Shown here piece after piece: positions 52,407 to 63,004 of a DNA stretch of 64,000 bases. Under the pieces are notes generated by a model that saw only the letters and a program-made list of their open reading frames with translations, was not told where the DNA came from and did no database searches. Within the stretch, counting starts at the first letter, position 1. The number at the start of each line of letters is the position of its first letter. Source of the stretch: Malassezia japonica. Lineage: Eukaryota > Basidiomycota > Malasseziomycetes > Malasseziales > Malasseziaceae. The stretch lies in contig NC_083370.1 of NCBI RefSeq assembly GCF_029542785.1, positions 310,001 to 374,000 of the forward strand, written 5' to 3'. The position numbers and the translations under genes are program-made.

Positions 52407-54059
52407 TGCACCAGCTTGTTCATAGCCAGTAGCCACGACCAGCTGCGCCACATGCGGTCGACCGTCGCCTGGCGGTGCGCCCACGCGTCGGCGCCGCCGC
52501 GGTCGGACAGGAGCGCGGTCTGGCCCGCGGCCTCGAGCACGCCGAGGTCCTGTGCGATCTCCGCCTCGAGGCGCGACGACACGGCGCGGTCGCGCGCGGC
52601 GGCCGGTACCAGCGTGCCAAACGACGTGCGCAGCGTGTCGACGTCGAGGAGCAGGAAGCCGTACCCCTTTGCGCCGGCCGTATCCCCGCGGCTGACGAGC
52701 GCGTCGACGCGGCGCAGCGCCTCCCACGCGCCGAGGCGCGCGTCGCGCACAGTGCGCTGCACCTTGACCGAGGCTTCGCCGTACAGGAGCGAGCGCACGC
52801 AGCGCACGCCCTGCGTCCAGAGCAGGTAGACCAGTGCCAGCGCCGGCGCGAGGCCGACAAAGCCAATGAGCAGCTCCTGCGAGCGCAGGAGCCAGTCGAT
52901 GCCGCTGAGCGCGACCTCGAGGTCGACCTTGGCCTTTTGCACCTGGATCAGCACGGTGCGGATGAGGCTGCCGCCGAGGAGCGAGCGCAGCGGCGTGCGG
53001 ATATCGCGCTCGTACAGCTCCATGACGCTCGTCAGGTCGCCGTGCTGCACGCGCTGCACCGCGTTGGCGATCGCGCCGTCGCGCCACTTGAGCTTGTCCG
53101 ACCCCAGCTCGGCGACCATCCGCTCCAGGCTGTGCTGGTCCGCCGCGAGCGAGTCGCGCGAGATGATCATGCGGCGCTCCGCCTGACCGGCGCGCACCGT
53201 GTCGAGGAGGCGCATCGCCGGCTCGTACACCCACCCAATCACGAGGCCGCGCAGCGTCGCACCGGCCTGGGTGAGCTGCTCGACGATCGACGTCCAGTTC
53301 GCCGAGACGTACTGCGTGATGCCGATCGAGACGAGCGGATAGGCGACGAGCAGCGGCCAGGTCCGTGCGAGGAGCGACGGCTTGCCGCACGCGTCGCTCG
53401 CCAGGAGGCGCGCGACGCGGCTCTCGTGCCGCGCGACGGCATCGAGCAGCACCGAGGCGGCGTCCTCGACGGATGCCGCCTTGGCATCGTCGCTGCCGAG
53501 TGCCTTGGCGACCTTGTGCACGAGCGCCTGGACGTCGCTCGCCTGCTCGTTGGCGTGCCACGCAAGTGCGACCGACCCGAGCGTCTCGGCGAGCGCATCG
53601 TACGCCTCGCTCAGGCGCGCGCCCCGCGCGTGCGCTTCCATGCGTACGCCACGCAGCGTCACGAGCGCGCTGCGCGGCAGCCCGCGGTGCGCAATACTAT
53701 AGACACTCTTGCCGACGCGCTCGGGGAGGGCTGCGTGAGCTTCGCTACCTACTTTGCACCCAGTACACCGTGCCTTGCCACGGCGACTCTTCGATCTGCG
53801 CCCAGTACCACTGCAGCTCGCGCACCGCGCCCGCGTCCTGCGTCAGGGCGTCGACGAGGTAGCGCAGCGTCGCCAGCACCACGCGTGTGGTGTCTGCATC
53901 GGTATGCTCCGCGCTGCGCACGCGCGCGAGCGCGCTCGAAAGCGCCGCACACGTACGCAGACGCAGCAGCGTCTCGCCATCCCACGTCCGCGCGCTCGGC
54001 GGCGCAAGCCCGTGCAGCGCCGCCTCCAGCGACCCCGCCAGGGACCGTGCTGCGCTCAT
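52403..54059 (-). CDS. NCA2: Nuclear control of ATPase protein Nca2 (mitochondrial membrane)
   Basis: Mitochondrial protein that in yeast affects expression of ATP synthase subunits 6 and 8; 544 residues. A 22-nt intron (53732-53753) joins GTVYWVQ to TLPERVGKSVYSIAHRGLP. Conserved NCA2 blocks: SLERMVAELGSDKLKWRDGA, HGDLTSVMELYERDIRTPLR, IRTVLIQVQKAKVDLEVALS, and IDWLLRSQELLIGFVGLAPA. Hydrophobic segments include TWPLLVAYPLVSIGI and the one after SQELL. The stop codon overlaps the NMT1 stop (CTAG). Divergent from SSK1 by 44 bp. Confidence 0.9.
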
Positions 54060-54103
54060 CGTTGTGGAGGTCCGGCCGAGACGGGACGCGAGCGACGTCG
54101 ACG

Positions 54104-57100
54104 ATGCTGGCGAGCCAGAAGGCGTACCAGCTGCTGTCGCAGACGCTGCTGCAGTGCATTGACACGACGCTCCATGCGCTCTGGCAGCCGCTTTATGCGC
54201 AGGTGCGCGTTCCGGTGAGCGCGCCGACGCTCCAGGCGGTGGTGCACTCGACGGTCGCCGTGCAGTGGCTCGGCGCGTGGCTCTCGCTGAGCGCCGCGCC
54301 GACCGCGATCCCGATCCCCGAGGCGCCCGTGTCGCTCTCAGCGCACGTTGAAGATCTGGCGCAGCTTGCGGCGGACGTCGTGACGACCGGCGCGGCGGCG
54401 AACCGTGTCGAGCTGTTTCTCACCGCGCCGGTGCAGCTCGGTATCGACAGCGCGACGGACGCGGGTCACGTCCAGCGATTTTTGATCGGCGAGGGGCCGC
54501 ACGATATGAGCCTGCCATGGTTTCCGTCGGCGTACTATGGCGTGGCGACACACACCATCCTCGTGCACGTCCTCTCGTGGCTAGTGCATCTCTCCGCACA
54601 AGATTCGCGTGTGATTGTCTTGCCAGTGACCTATGCAAACTCGAGCGACGCACGCATCGACTTCTTCTTCGACTCGACCATGCCCCCGGACATGACCGCG
54701 TGGCCCAGCTGGCTGGGGCCGCAGGCGGATCTCCAGCATGTGCTCGACGAGCTCGGCATGATGGCGACTCAGGGTCTCTTGCGGAAAGAGGACCTCGACG
54801 CGCTGCCGCTCCTTGCGCCGCTCAAGGGCGCGACGCACGCAACCTACCTGCGCATCTCGCTGCGCCGCCCGCGGTCCATCGACTTGATCTCCAGCGTGCC
54901 CGCGAGCGTCGCGGACGGCGCGCCGTCGCTCGTGCGCCTCGTGCACGGCCTGCCGCTGGAAACAATGCGCGCGCACCTCACACACCGCCGCGTCCTCCTC
55001 TTGGGCTCGCAGCGGGGCGGCGAGGCGCTCCTGCCCCAGCTCCAGTCCTACCTCTTGGAGCTGGGATGCGACGCCGAGTACGCGCCGAATACGCCGCCGT
55101 CCAAGGCGCTGAGCAAGGTCGAAGACGTGCTGTCGCCCGAGCGGCTCGGTGGGGGCAAGTCCGATGGCGTCATCACCCCCGAGGGCTCATCGACCGCGAC
55201 GTCTGCCGAAGCGACGCCGGCCGAGGAGATACCGAGCATGCTGGATGCGGCGGGGCGGACGTACGATCTCGTGATCCTGCACGACAATGCGCCGATGCTG
55301 CATGCGCTGCTCAGTACAAGCATCACGGTGCCGATCATCTACTTTGCCACGCCGATGAAGCTCGAGCGCCTCGCTGCCGAGGCATTCGGCGCACACGTCG
55401 TCTTTCTTCCCGAGCCCGTCGGGCATATCCGCCTTATGTGGGCACTCTTTACCGCGTGGTTTGCCTACGACGCCACGACGTCGACCTACCTGAGCCGCGA
55501 CGGCGTGGTGCTGCCTGCGAGCGCGCGCCCGCCACAGGGCTACGGCCACGCGGTGTCGCGCTCCTCGTCGATGATGGACTCGAACGTCTCGACACCCGGT
55601 TCCACCTCGTCGCAGGAAGTGCTGCAGCGCCCGGGCAACTCACGCGAATCATCCAGCTCCTCGTTCTCGCACCTGCTCACGAACGACTCGAACGACGAGC
55701 TGTCAATCGACCAGCTGCACATTTCCTCGCCCTTTTCCGCGCCTGTTCCGCAGCGCGCCGAAACAGACGAGAGCCACTCGGAGCCAATCTCGCCGCGGAC
55801 CGTGGTCGAAGACTCGCTGCGGACGCCGGTGCAGCGGCTACAGGAGCCGCCGGACTACTTTACCAAGGCCGTCTCACAGCTCGCGACGCAGCCAAGCAAC
55901 TCGGGCCTCGTCATCCGCAGCGCAGACGGCCGCGCGGCCGGCATCTTTTTCCACCCCCCGACCGAGAGCGAGGCGGACGGCGCACCGGTTGCGAATGCGC
56001 CGCCATCCAAGCCGGAGCTCGAGCGGAAGTACGACGGCGAGGCCGAGTCGTCCTTTGACCTCGCTGTGCCGCCTGGCGGCCCGGCCATGTCCTCGCCGTC
56101 GCTCGGCTCGGACGCTGCGCCGTCGCCCGGCACCGAGCTGAGCCTGAGCAACACGACGTTTTGTACCGAGCCGGTGGACGCGGTGTTGGGCCGCACGGAT
56201 CCCGTGCACGGCGAGCGGCTCTATCCCAGTGGCCACGTTTTGCAGCCCGTCGGCTTCGAGACGATCCTCGGCATCGATCCCAAGGCCGTGCCGGAAGGGC
56301 CCGTGGCCGTCGTCCCCCCCGCCGAGTCGCTGGACATTTCGCGCACGCTCGCCATGGAGCGCCCCCCGTCGATGGAGCGCCCCGGCGCGCCAAAGTCCAT
56401 CCAGCTCCCCCCGCCCCCCTCGATCCCCTCGCAGAAAAAGAGCGAGGTGGTGAAGGGACAGCCGACGCCCTTCTCGCACCTCCCCCCCAAGCTGAAGCGC
56501 ACCAGCGCCCAGCCCCAGTCTGGTCTGCTAATCGGCGGCGCGTTTTCTCGCGAGGAGGCGCCAAAGGAGGCGGCGAGCATGAGCACAACGCCCGGGCGCC
56601 ACTCGCCGACCCCTTCTATGCGCACGCAGCGGCGCAAGATGGCGCTGCGCGACGACTTTTTGCCGCCCGTCAAGGTGCTGATTGTCGAGGACAATGTAAT
56701 TAACCAGCGTATCTTGTCCACGTTCCTGCGCAAGCGCCAGATCAAGTACGACATCGCCAAGGACGGGCGCGAGGCGATTGAAAAATGGAGTCAAGGCGAC
56801 TTTCACCTAATTCTGATGGATATCCAGCTACCGGTCCTCGACGGGATCGAGGCTACGAAAGAGATCCGGCGTCTGGAGCACGTCGCGCGCGGCAGTCCGA
56901 CGCAGGAAAATACCACACCGTCGCTGCCGACGCTTGCGTCGCGGCACTCGGTGATCATTGTCGCGCTCACCGCCTCGGTGCTCAACTCGGACCGTGTGGC
57001 GGCGCTTGCCGCGGGCTGCAACGACTTTCTGAACAAGCCCGTGAGCCTCCCGTGGCTCCAGCGCAAGATTCTCGAGTGGGGGAGCATGCAGTACCTCTTG

Positions 57101-57259
57101 CACGCCGGCCGCGCGGCGTTCGAACTCCCGCCCTCGCCGGGCGGCCGGCTGAACAGACCCCGCCGCTCGATCGATCGCGCCCTCGACGAAAAGGCGCAGC
57201 AGGTTGCGGAGAGGCTGCACCTCAGCCCCCCCCTTATGGCTCGACAGAGCGATGTATAG
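54104..57259 (+). CDS. SSK1: Response regulator Ssk1 of the HOG osmostress pathway
   Basis: Receives phosphate from the Sln1-Ypd1 relay; the unphosphorylated form activates the Ssk2-type MAPKKK. The protein has 1051 residues. The N-terminal 420 residues are moderately conserved and appear folded (DMSLPWFPSAYYG, FFFDSTMPPDMTAWPSWLGP). A long Ser/Pro-rich middle follows, then the receiver domain at about 855-1000: VKVLIVEDNVINQRILSTFL, phospho-acceptor Asp 906 in LILMDIQLPVLDG, ALTAS and FLNKPVS. The receiver motifs (VEDN, LMD, NKP) identify Ssk1, not Skn7, because no HSF domain is present. The only ATG consistent with the head is 54104. Confidence 0.92.
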   Translation: MLASQKAYQLLSQTLLQCIDTTLHALWQPLYAQVRVPVSAPTLQAVVHSTVAVQWLGAWLSLSAAPTAIPIPEAPVSLSAHVEDLAQLAADVVTTGAAANRVELFLTAPVQLGIDSATDAGHVQRFLIGEGPHDMSLPWFPSAYYGVATHTILVHVLSWLVHLSAQDSRVIVLPVTYANSSDARIDFFFDSTMPPDMTAWPSWLGPQADLQHVLDELGMMATQGLLRKEDLDALPLLAPLKGATHATYLRISLRRPRSIDLISSVPASVADGAPSLVRLVHGLPLETMRAHLTHRRVLLLGSQRGGEALLPQLQSYLLELGCDAEYAPNTPPSKALSKVEDVLSPERLGGGKSDGVITPEGSSTATSAEATPAEEIPSMLDAAGRTYDLVILHDNAPMLHALLSTSITVPIIYFATPMKLERLAAEAFGAHVVFLPEPVGHIRLMWALFTAWFAYDATTSTYLSRDGVVLPASARPPQGYGHAVSRSSSMMDSNVSTPGSTSSQEVLQRPGNSRESSSSSFSHLLTNDSNDELSIDQLHISSPFSAPVPQRAETDESHSEPISPRTVVEDSLRTPVQRLQEPPDYFTKAVSQLATQPSNSGLVIRSADGRAAGIFFHPPTESEADGAPVANAPPSKPELERKYDGEAESSFDLAVPPGGPAMSSPSLGSDAAPSPGTELSLSNTTFCTEPVDAVLGRTDPVHGERLYPSGHVLQPVGFETILGIDPKAVPEGPVAVVPPAESLDISRTLAMERPPSMERPGAPKSIQLPPPPSIPSQKKSEVVKGQPTPFSHLPPKLKRTSAQPQSGLLIGGAFSREEAPKEAASMSTTPGRHSPTPSMRTQRRKMALRDDFLPPVKVLIVEDNVINQRILSTFLRKRQIKYDIAKDGREAIEKWSQGDFHLILMDIQLPVLDGIEATKEIRRLEHVARGSPTQENTTPSLPTLASRHSVIIVALTASVLNSDRVAALAAGCNDFLNKPVSLPWLQRKILEWGSMQYLLHAGRAAFELPPSPGGRLNRPRRSIDRALDEKAQQVAERLHLSPPLMARQSDV

Positions 57260-57267
57260 TATCTATC

Positions 57268-58386
57268 TTACATAGGACCTAACGAGTAGGCCACGACCGG
57301 GACCAGGAGGATCCCCGCAAAGAACACCACCGACCACGCCGAGGCGGTCGTATACGACGAGAGCTGGGCCGGGTCGCTTACCGGCACCGGCTTGCCCTCG
57401 GCCTTTGCGGCGAGCATCTTGCGGAATTCTTCGGGGTCCATACGCGTGCCCAGCAGCGTGTCAAAGTGTACGAAAAAGGGCTGCGAGTAGTTAAAGCGCA
57501 GCCCCTGGCTCTGGTGGTGCACGTCGTGATATTCTGCACAGTTGGGAAAGAGAAGGTGGATCGGGTTCATGTACCACGGGAACGCGTAGCCGCAGTGGTC
57601 CGATACCGTCTTGTACGTCGACAGCGAGAAGAAGACGATCGACTGGCGCAGGTTCATCATCGTCAAGAGCTGCGCAATGCCGGCGCCCGCCGAGTCGAGA
57701 ATCAGACCCTCCAGAGGGTGGTTGTACAAGGCGCCAAATGCGTACGGCACATAGAGGCGGTGGTGGTGCGAGTGCAGCATGCGATACATCCAGCGCACCT
57801 CGTGCATCAGGCGATGCAGCATATACTGCCACGCATCCATCACAAAGCACCCGGCCCAGAACTGCAGCCAGGGAATGCCCCACCAGTACAGCGCGATCGC
57901 CCCGCGCACGATCAGCAGATCCGTCGCGCGCGATGCAGGCGCAAAGAGCGCGTACGCAGCACGCAGCCAGCCGGTGATCGCGTAGACATCCGCCTCGGGG
58001 TGTGCGTCTGTACGCCACGCGCCTTCGTACGGCGTGTCGTCGAGGACCAAAATACCGAGCACCGTCTGCACAATGTGCTGCAGCACGACCATGAGAATCA
58101 CTTGGCGCATCGTCACACGGTTCCGCTGCTTGATCTGCTCGGGGGGATGCATGCGGTACCGTTCCGACCACTTGGGCTGCAGCACGTCCAGCGCATGGTA
58201 CAGCAGCGACGTCACCCAGTAGACCAGGACAGGCATAAGCAGCGACAGGTGCTTGTCCGAGATCCAGTCAAGCACCCTTGCCTCCTTTTGATAGTAAAAC
58301 GGCGTGGTCTGGCGCACCAGCGCGCTCACTTCGCTCTCGCTCAGTGCACCGCGCATCGTTGCCACAAAAAACGCGTGGTTCGCCAC
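57268..58386 (-). CDS. SUR2: Sphinganine C4-hydroxylase Sur2
   Basis: ER diiron enzyme making phytosphingosine; 372 residues. Fatty-acid-hydroxylase fold: N-terminal PFYYQKEARVLDWISDKHL, helices LSLLMPVLVYWVTSLLYHAL and VILMVVLQHIVQTVLGILVL. His boxes are HRLMH, HSHHH and HDVHH (diiron ligands), with the plant/fungal Sur2 context AFGALYNHPLEGLILDS. The tail has a last membrane segment, VVFFAGILLVPVVAYSL. The start at 58386 (MANHAFF) is the longer choice; MRGALSE at 58353 is possible. Start codons of this gene and SCJ1 are 15 bp apart. Confidence 0.92.
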   Translation of the reverse strand: MANHAFFVATMRGALSESEVSALVRQTTPFYYQKEARVLDWISDKHLSLLMPVLVYWVTSLLYHALDVLQPKWSERYRMHPPEQIKQRNRVTMRQVILMVVLQHIVQTVLGILVLDDTPYEGAWRTDAHPEADVYAITGWLRAAYALFAPASRATDLLIVRGAIALYWWGIPWLQFWAGCFVMDAWQYMLHRLMHEVRWMYRMLHSHHHRLYVPYAFGALYNHPLEGLILDSAGAGIAQLLTMMNLRQSIVFFSLSTYKTVSDHCGYAFPWYMNPIHLLFPNCAEYHDVHHQSQGLRFNYSQPFFVHFDTLLGTRMDPEEFRKMLAAKAEGKPVPVSDPAQLSSYTTASAWSVVFFAGILLVPVVAYSLGPM

Positions 58387-58389
58387 GTG
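58384..58389. promoter_or_regulatory. CACGTG E-box in the SUR2/SCJ1 divergent promoter
   Basis: CACGTG covers the end of the SUR2 start codon region, so the core promoters of both genes overlap here. Confidence 0.4.
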
Positions 58390-58401
58390 GCACCTTTCTC
58401 C

Positions 58402-59563
58402 ATGCTGCCTCGCTTCTGGTCGGTGCTCCTGGTAGCCGCGTGCGTGCTTGCGCCGATAGTGGCCGCCGCGCGCGACTACTACCAGGTGCTTGGTGTTGCG
58501 CGGAGCGCGTCAGAGCGCGAAATCAAGTCGGCATACCGGAAAATCGCGCGCGCGATCCACCCGGACAAGCACCCGGAGAAGGCGGAAGAAGTACGTCGCT
58601 TCACTCACCCAGTTTATGGAACTCAGCGAGGCGTACCAGACGCTGAGCGACAGCGAGATGCGCCAGGTGTACGACCGCCACGGCGCAGATGCGGCCAAGC
58701 AGCGCCAGGCCCAGAAAGACAACGGCCAGCGCTCGGGCGACGCCTTTGACCTCTTCCGCCAGTTCTTTGGCGGGGGGGCCTCGGACGAGACGCCCAAGGG
58801 GCCGCGGCGGATGTACGAGGCGGAAATGGCGCTGAGCGACGTGTACACCGGTCGCACCTTTACACTCTCTCACACGCGCTCGGTCGTGTGCCCGGAATGC
58901 TACGGCTCGGGCGCCGAGTCGTCGGCGCACATTCATACTTGCTCCCAGTGCAACGGACAGGGCGCCCAGATCATGCGCCAGCAGATCATGCCGGGCTTTG
59001 TGACCAACGTCCAGGTACAGTGCAACGCGTGCGGCGGCAAGGGCAAGACCATCGCGAAACTCTGCAAACGGTGCCGCGGCCACAAGACAGTCGTCGACGA
59101 GACGGAAATCGAGGTCGAGGTCGAGGCGGGTGCGCGCGAGGGCGCCGAGTACCACTTTGAGGGGATGGGCGAGCAGAGCCCGGACCACGACGCAGGCGAC
59201 GTCGTGGTCGTGGTACACACCAAGACCGGGCCGGGCGACTTCCGGCGAGTGGGCCATAACCTGTACTTCACGGTGCCGCTGTCGCTCTCCGAGGCGCTGT
59301 TTGGCTTTGAAAAGGAGCTCACTCACTACGATGACCACCCGTTCACGTTGCGCCGCCGCTCCGCGACGCAGCCGGGGCACGTCGAGCGCATCCTCGACGA
59401 GGGCCTTCCCATTCCGGAGGAGGAGCGCGAGGCCGCGCAGGGCCGCACCGTTGGCGACCTGTTTGTCACGTACTCGGTGGTGATTCCCGAGACGCAGGGC
59501 AAGACGCGCCAGGCACTCGCCAAGGCACTCGGTGTGGACGATGTGCGTCATACAGAGTTGTAG
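58402..59563 (+). CDS. SCJ1: ER-lumen DnaJ chaperone Scj1 (ERdj3-like)
   Basis: Hsp40 co-chaperone of ER Hsp70 Kar2; 379 residues. Signal peptide MLPRFWSVLLVAACVLAPIV; J domain with DYYQVLGVARSASEREIKSA and the catalytic HPD in RAIHPDKHP. A 22-nt intron (58591-58612) joins KAEE to FMELSEAYQTL inside the J domain. Then a Gly/Phe segment, a zinc-finger region (CPECYGSGAES, CSQCNGQGAQ, CNACGGKGK, CKRCRGHK: four CXXCXGXG-type repeats), and a C-terminal substrate-binding region. The protein ends HTEL, an HDEL-like ER retrieval variant. Confidence 0.93.
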
Positions 59564-59585
59564 GGTATCATAAATGCTATGGTAT

Positions 59586-61147
59586 CTAGACTACCAGATA
59601 AATTGCAACAACAAGTGCCACCAAGGCAGAAAGGAGGGATGCACGGAGCGCCGTGGCGCTCGAGCTCACCATGTGCATTCCGGCCGGGACACTGAGCACC
59701 GACGGCGAAGGCAGCGCTTTGCTCGGCAGCTCTTGGTTCTCGGCAGGTATCAATGTCGAGCTCGGGAGGAGCAGAGAACCGGAAGGCGTCGACCGCACCG
59801 ACGTGGAGAGGCTCGTCATGGACGGCTTCGCCACGCCTTGGTCCGGTAGCCGCGCAAAGCCCACGAGCTCGGGCTCGTAGCTAAACACACTGTACACCGT
59901 CTTGAGGAACGAGTCGCCAATGATCCAGTTAGGTGCGTTGGTGATCTTCGGTTCGTGTACAAACACCGCACCGACGCACTCCTTGCTCCCGGCACTCACA
60001 TGGCCCAAGTTCAGGCTGTCGTTGGTCAGTGTGTAAGGCACGTTGTTGAAGGAGAGCGTGACGTTAAAGGCCGAGTCACAGGGATATGTATAGTACTGCG
60101 ACATGTTAACGCCCCCCGGCTTTGCACCGGGAATCGACTCGTAGATCTGCTTGACCAAGCTGCCGGGGCCGCCGATCAGCGTCGTGCCCGTGTCGATCGC
60201 GGCAGAGGACTGGCTGCCGAGCGCAATGTTATTGCCATTCACCATGAGTCCACTGAGCGCCACACCCCAATAGCCACGACCTTTGGAGCCGTACGCGGGA
60301 AGAACCGGCGTCCAGGAGATCTCGCCTTGGAACTGCGAGCGGTCGATTCTGCCGAGCGTCATCGTGCCTCCGGGCAGCACATCGCCCCGCCCTTTGGTAT
60401 TGTCGATGTTGGTGGCGAGCTGGAACGAGAACACACGCTGCTCCATCCTGCCTTTCGACGCAAGCAGCTGCCACAGCGGTATGTCGTTCGTGGCCGAGAG
60501 ACTCGAAAAGCCCAGACCCATCAGGCCCGAGGCGGGTGGCGTGAGCGTCTTTTGGCCGAGCCTGCTCGCCTGCGCAAAGGCAAGCGACGACACGCTGTAG
60601 CCCGCCACGGACACCGTGTCCGAGACCATCGTGCCTTGCACGGAGCCCACACCGTACTCGAGGTGGAAAGGCGCGTTGCTCAAGTGACTCGAGCTGCTGG
60701 CCGACGCATTGTAGCGCTGCATCGACGCATCGCAGCCCGAATGCGGCGCGCAGCTCGCACCGACAATCCAAAAGTCAGCGGATCCCGTATCGAGAACAAC
60801 ATTGAACATTTTGCCGGGTGTCCCAACCTGCACTGCGCCAAAATAGAAGCTGGGTGAGTCGTGTGCACGTACCTGTCTGCGCCATAGTCGGCCAGAACAA
60901 CTTGCTGGCGCGCCTCGAGCGAGCTGTTACGATGCGAGTAGCGTGCATGCATTTTTTGGGCTTCACGGGACGCCCACTCCATGAGCGCCTCGCCGTGCAA
61001 GCCATTGCGGGGGTGCAGTGCGTTGGGGTTCGTCCAGATCGGGACGGTGAAATTCTGCGAGGTATCATGCGTGGCCGACGGCGAGGCCTGGGTATACGAG
61101 AGCCACAATAGGGAGTAAATAATCCCTAGTAGTCTGCCGTAGTTCAT
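59586..61147 (-). CDS. Secreted GPI-type aspartyl protease (A1), tandem member 1
   Basis: 512 residues. Signal peptide MNYGRLLGIIYSLLWLSYTQ; prosegment; a 23-nt intron (60850-60872) joins DYGADS to FYFGAVQVGTPGK. Catalytic motifs VVLDTGSADFW and AAIDTGTTLIGGP; Tyr-flap region LEYGVGSVQG. The sequence after the enzyme domain is Ser/Thr/Pro-rich and ends RASLLSALVALVVAIYLVV, a GPI-attachment type tail. Not Pep4-like. Malassezia secreted aspartyl proteases are known to cleave bacterial and host proteins; which enzyme this matches cannot be said without a search. Convergent with SCJ1 (22 bp between stops). Confidence 0.88.
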
Positions 61148-61372
61148 GGTTGCGTGCAGAGCTCCCTTCCGCACAAACATGTGCCGTGCTCAGTCCTTGG
61201 GTGGAGATCCACTGCCCTGCTTATGCTGATTGGCCCGGCCTGCATCTGTATGGAGGTTCTTCATCCTTGCTGCAATAATTTCACGCATAGGCAAACCCCA
61301 GCTCTAATTTGGCCAATCAGCAGCGCTGATAGGTGATCCTGGCAGCGTCGCGTGGTCAGGGGCACATTCGAT

Positions 61373-63004
61373 TTACAAACAGATGGAGGCTACGAGCGTG
61401 GCCAGCAGGGCTGAAAGGAGGACCAGACGAAGGCTGCTGACAGCACGCGCACTGAGCTGGCCGCTGTTGCCGCCGAGACCGTATGCGCTGAGCGTCTGCA
61501 TCCCGCTCGGGACGCTGACCAGCGAAGGCTTCGGCAGGCCCGCACCGCCCAACAGGCCCGTCTGGCGCGTGTTGACCGTGCGCGAGGAAAGGCCGCCGGG
61601 GATGCCGCCGCCGCCAGCCGCGGCCGAGCGCGTAGCAGACGCAGACTTGGCGGTACTCACCGAGGTCATCGAGAGCGTCTGTACTCCACCCTTGGGCAGG
61701 CTGGCAAAGCCCACCTGCTCGGGGTTCCACATAAAGGCCGTGTAGACCGTGCGCAAGAAGGTATCACCCAGAATCCACGTAGGCATTCCAGAGCGTGCGT
61801 CAATTCCCGCATCAAAAAGCGCACTCGCACAGTAGCTGCCGCTTTGGGACACCATACCGATGTTGAGCTGCTCATTGTCGAGCTGGAATTGCTTTCCTCC
61901 AAAGGTGAACGAGACGGTGAAGGGTTGCGTGCATGGGAAGAGATAGTATCCCTCGCCGCCCAGCATCGACGATGGTGCAGAGCGGGCGTTGGGGATCTGC
62001 TCATAGATGGCTTGAATCACGTTCGAGGGAGCGCCAATGAGCGTCGTGCCGGTATCGACCGCCACCAAATTGTCCGAGCCGAGGTTGACGTTGTTGCCAT
62101 TCACCTGCATGGCGTCCATCTTGATACCCCAGTAGCCCATACCCTGCGAGCCGAAGCGCGAGGCAAGCTTGACCCACGCAATGTCGCCCGAGAACTGCTG
62201 GTCATCGAGGTTGCCGAGCGTGAAGACACCGCCGGGATTAATATCTTTGGCCGACTTGGCGTGCTCCGCATTCGTCGCAAGCTGGAACGAAAAGACGGGG
62301 TCCTTGACCTTGCCCTGGATCGCCACAACCTCCCAGAAGGGCGAGCTGCCACTGCTTGAAAGGGACTCGAATCCCATGCCCATCAGGCCCGACACGGGGC
62401 TCTGGATGGTGCCTTGGGCGAGCTGCTTCGCCTGCCCAAGCGTCAGACCCGCCACCTTGTAGCCCGCCATGGTCACATCGTCCGCACCCAGCGTACCAGC
62501 GACGGCGCCCGAGCCGTAGGGCACCTGGAAATTTTGGCCACTGCCTTTGTAGGTCGAGCTCTTGGACGCATCGAACTGCGTCAGACCAGCGCACGACGAG
62601 CAAGACGAGTCTGCAATCCAAAAGTCGGACGATCCAGTGTCCAGCACGACGTTAAACGTGGTCGAAGGCGAGCCAACGCCAATCTGTGAAAAGTAAAACG
62701 TATCGGGGCCCACGTCACCCAGACCGGCCATCTGACGCGCCTCCTTTTTGGAGTTCTTGCGGTTCTTCTTTTTGTACTTGCGCTGGAGGTGACCACGCTC
62801 CCGCGCCATCCAGGCCGCGAGCGTGTCATTGCCCACATTCTTGTTGCGCGGATGCAGCGCGCGCTTGTTGGTGTATATGGGCAGCGAAATATGGGTGGCC
62901 TCCGGCGACGGCGCCGCAGTGGACGTCGCCGACGGAAGGGCACTAGCGCACATGGCCAGAGCACCCAGAGCCAGGAGCATGCTATGCATGCTGGCCACAA
63001 CCAT
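61373..63004 (-). CDS. Secreted GPI-type aspartyl protease (A1), tandem member 2
   Basis: 543 residues, no intron. Signal peptide MVVASMHSMLLALGALAMCA; a prosegment with KKKNRKNSKKEARQM, a dibasic-rich processing site; catalytic motifs VVLDTGSSDFW (about residue 120) and VAVDTGTTLIGAP (about residue 315). The tail is Ser/Thr/Gly-rich, with a final hydrophobic GPI signal (RLVLLSALLATLVASIC). Closely related to member 1 in domain order and tail sequence (SMTSVSTA, PSLVSVPSGM), so the pair arose by tandem duplication. The intron was lost or gained after the split. Confidence 0.9.
   Translation of the reverse strand: MVVASMHSMLLALGALAMCASALPSATSTAAPSPEATHISLPIYTNKRALHPRNKNVGNDTLAAWMARERGHLQRKYKKKNRKNSKKEARQMAGLGDVGPDTFYFSQIGVGSPSTTFNVVLDTGSSDFWIADSSCSSCAGLTQFDASKSSTYKGSGQNFQVPYGSGAVAGTLGADDVTMAGYKVAGLTLGQAKQLAQGTIQSPVSGLMGMGFESLSSSGSSPFWEVVAIQGKVKDPVFSFQLATNAEHAKSAKDINPGGVFTLGNLDDQQFSGDIAWVKLASRFGSQGMGYWGIKMDAMQVNGNNVNLGSDNLVAVDTGTTLIGAPSNVIQAIYEQIPNARSAPSSMLGGEGYYLFPCTQPFTVSFTFGGKQFQLDNEQLNIGMVSQSGSYCASALFDAGIDARSGMPTWILGDTFLRTVYTAFMWNPEQVGFASLPKGGVQTLSMTSVSTAKSASATRSAAAGGGGIPGGLSSRTVNTRQTGLLGGAGLPKPSLVSVPSGMQTLSAYGLGGNSGQLSARAVSSLRLVLLSALLATLVASICL

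Noticed and set aside
50859..53561. Minus-strand open frame of 900 codons across NMT1 and NCA2
   Set aside because: Composition is Arg/Ala-rich as expected for antisense of GC-rich genes. It conflicts with two well-conserved proteins.
52475..54103. Upstream open frame in the SSK1 frame (543 codons)
   Set aside because: It runs antisense to NCA2; SSK1 homology begins at the ATG at 54104.
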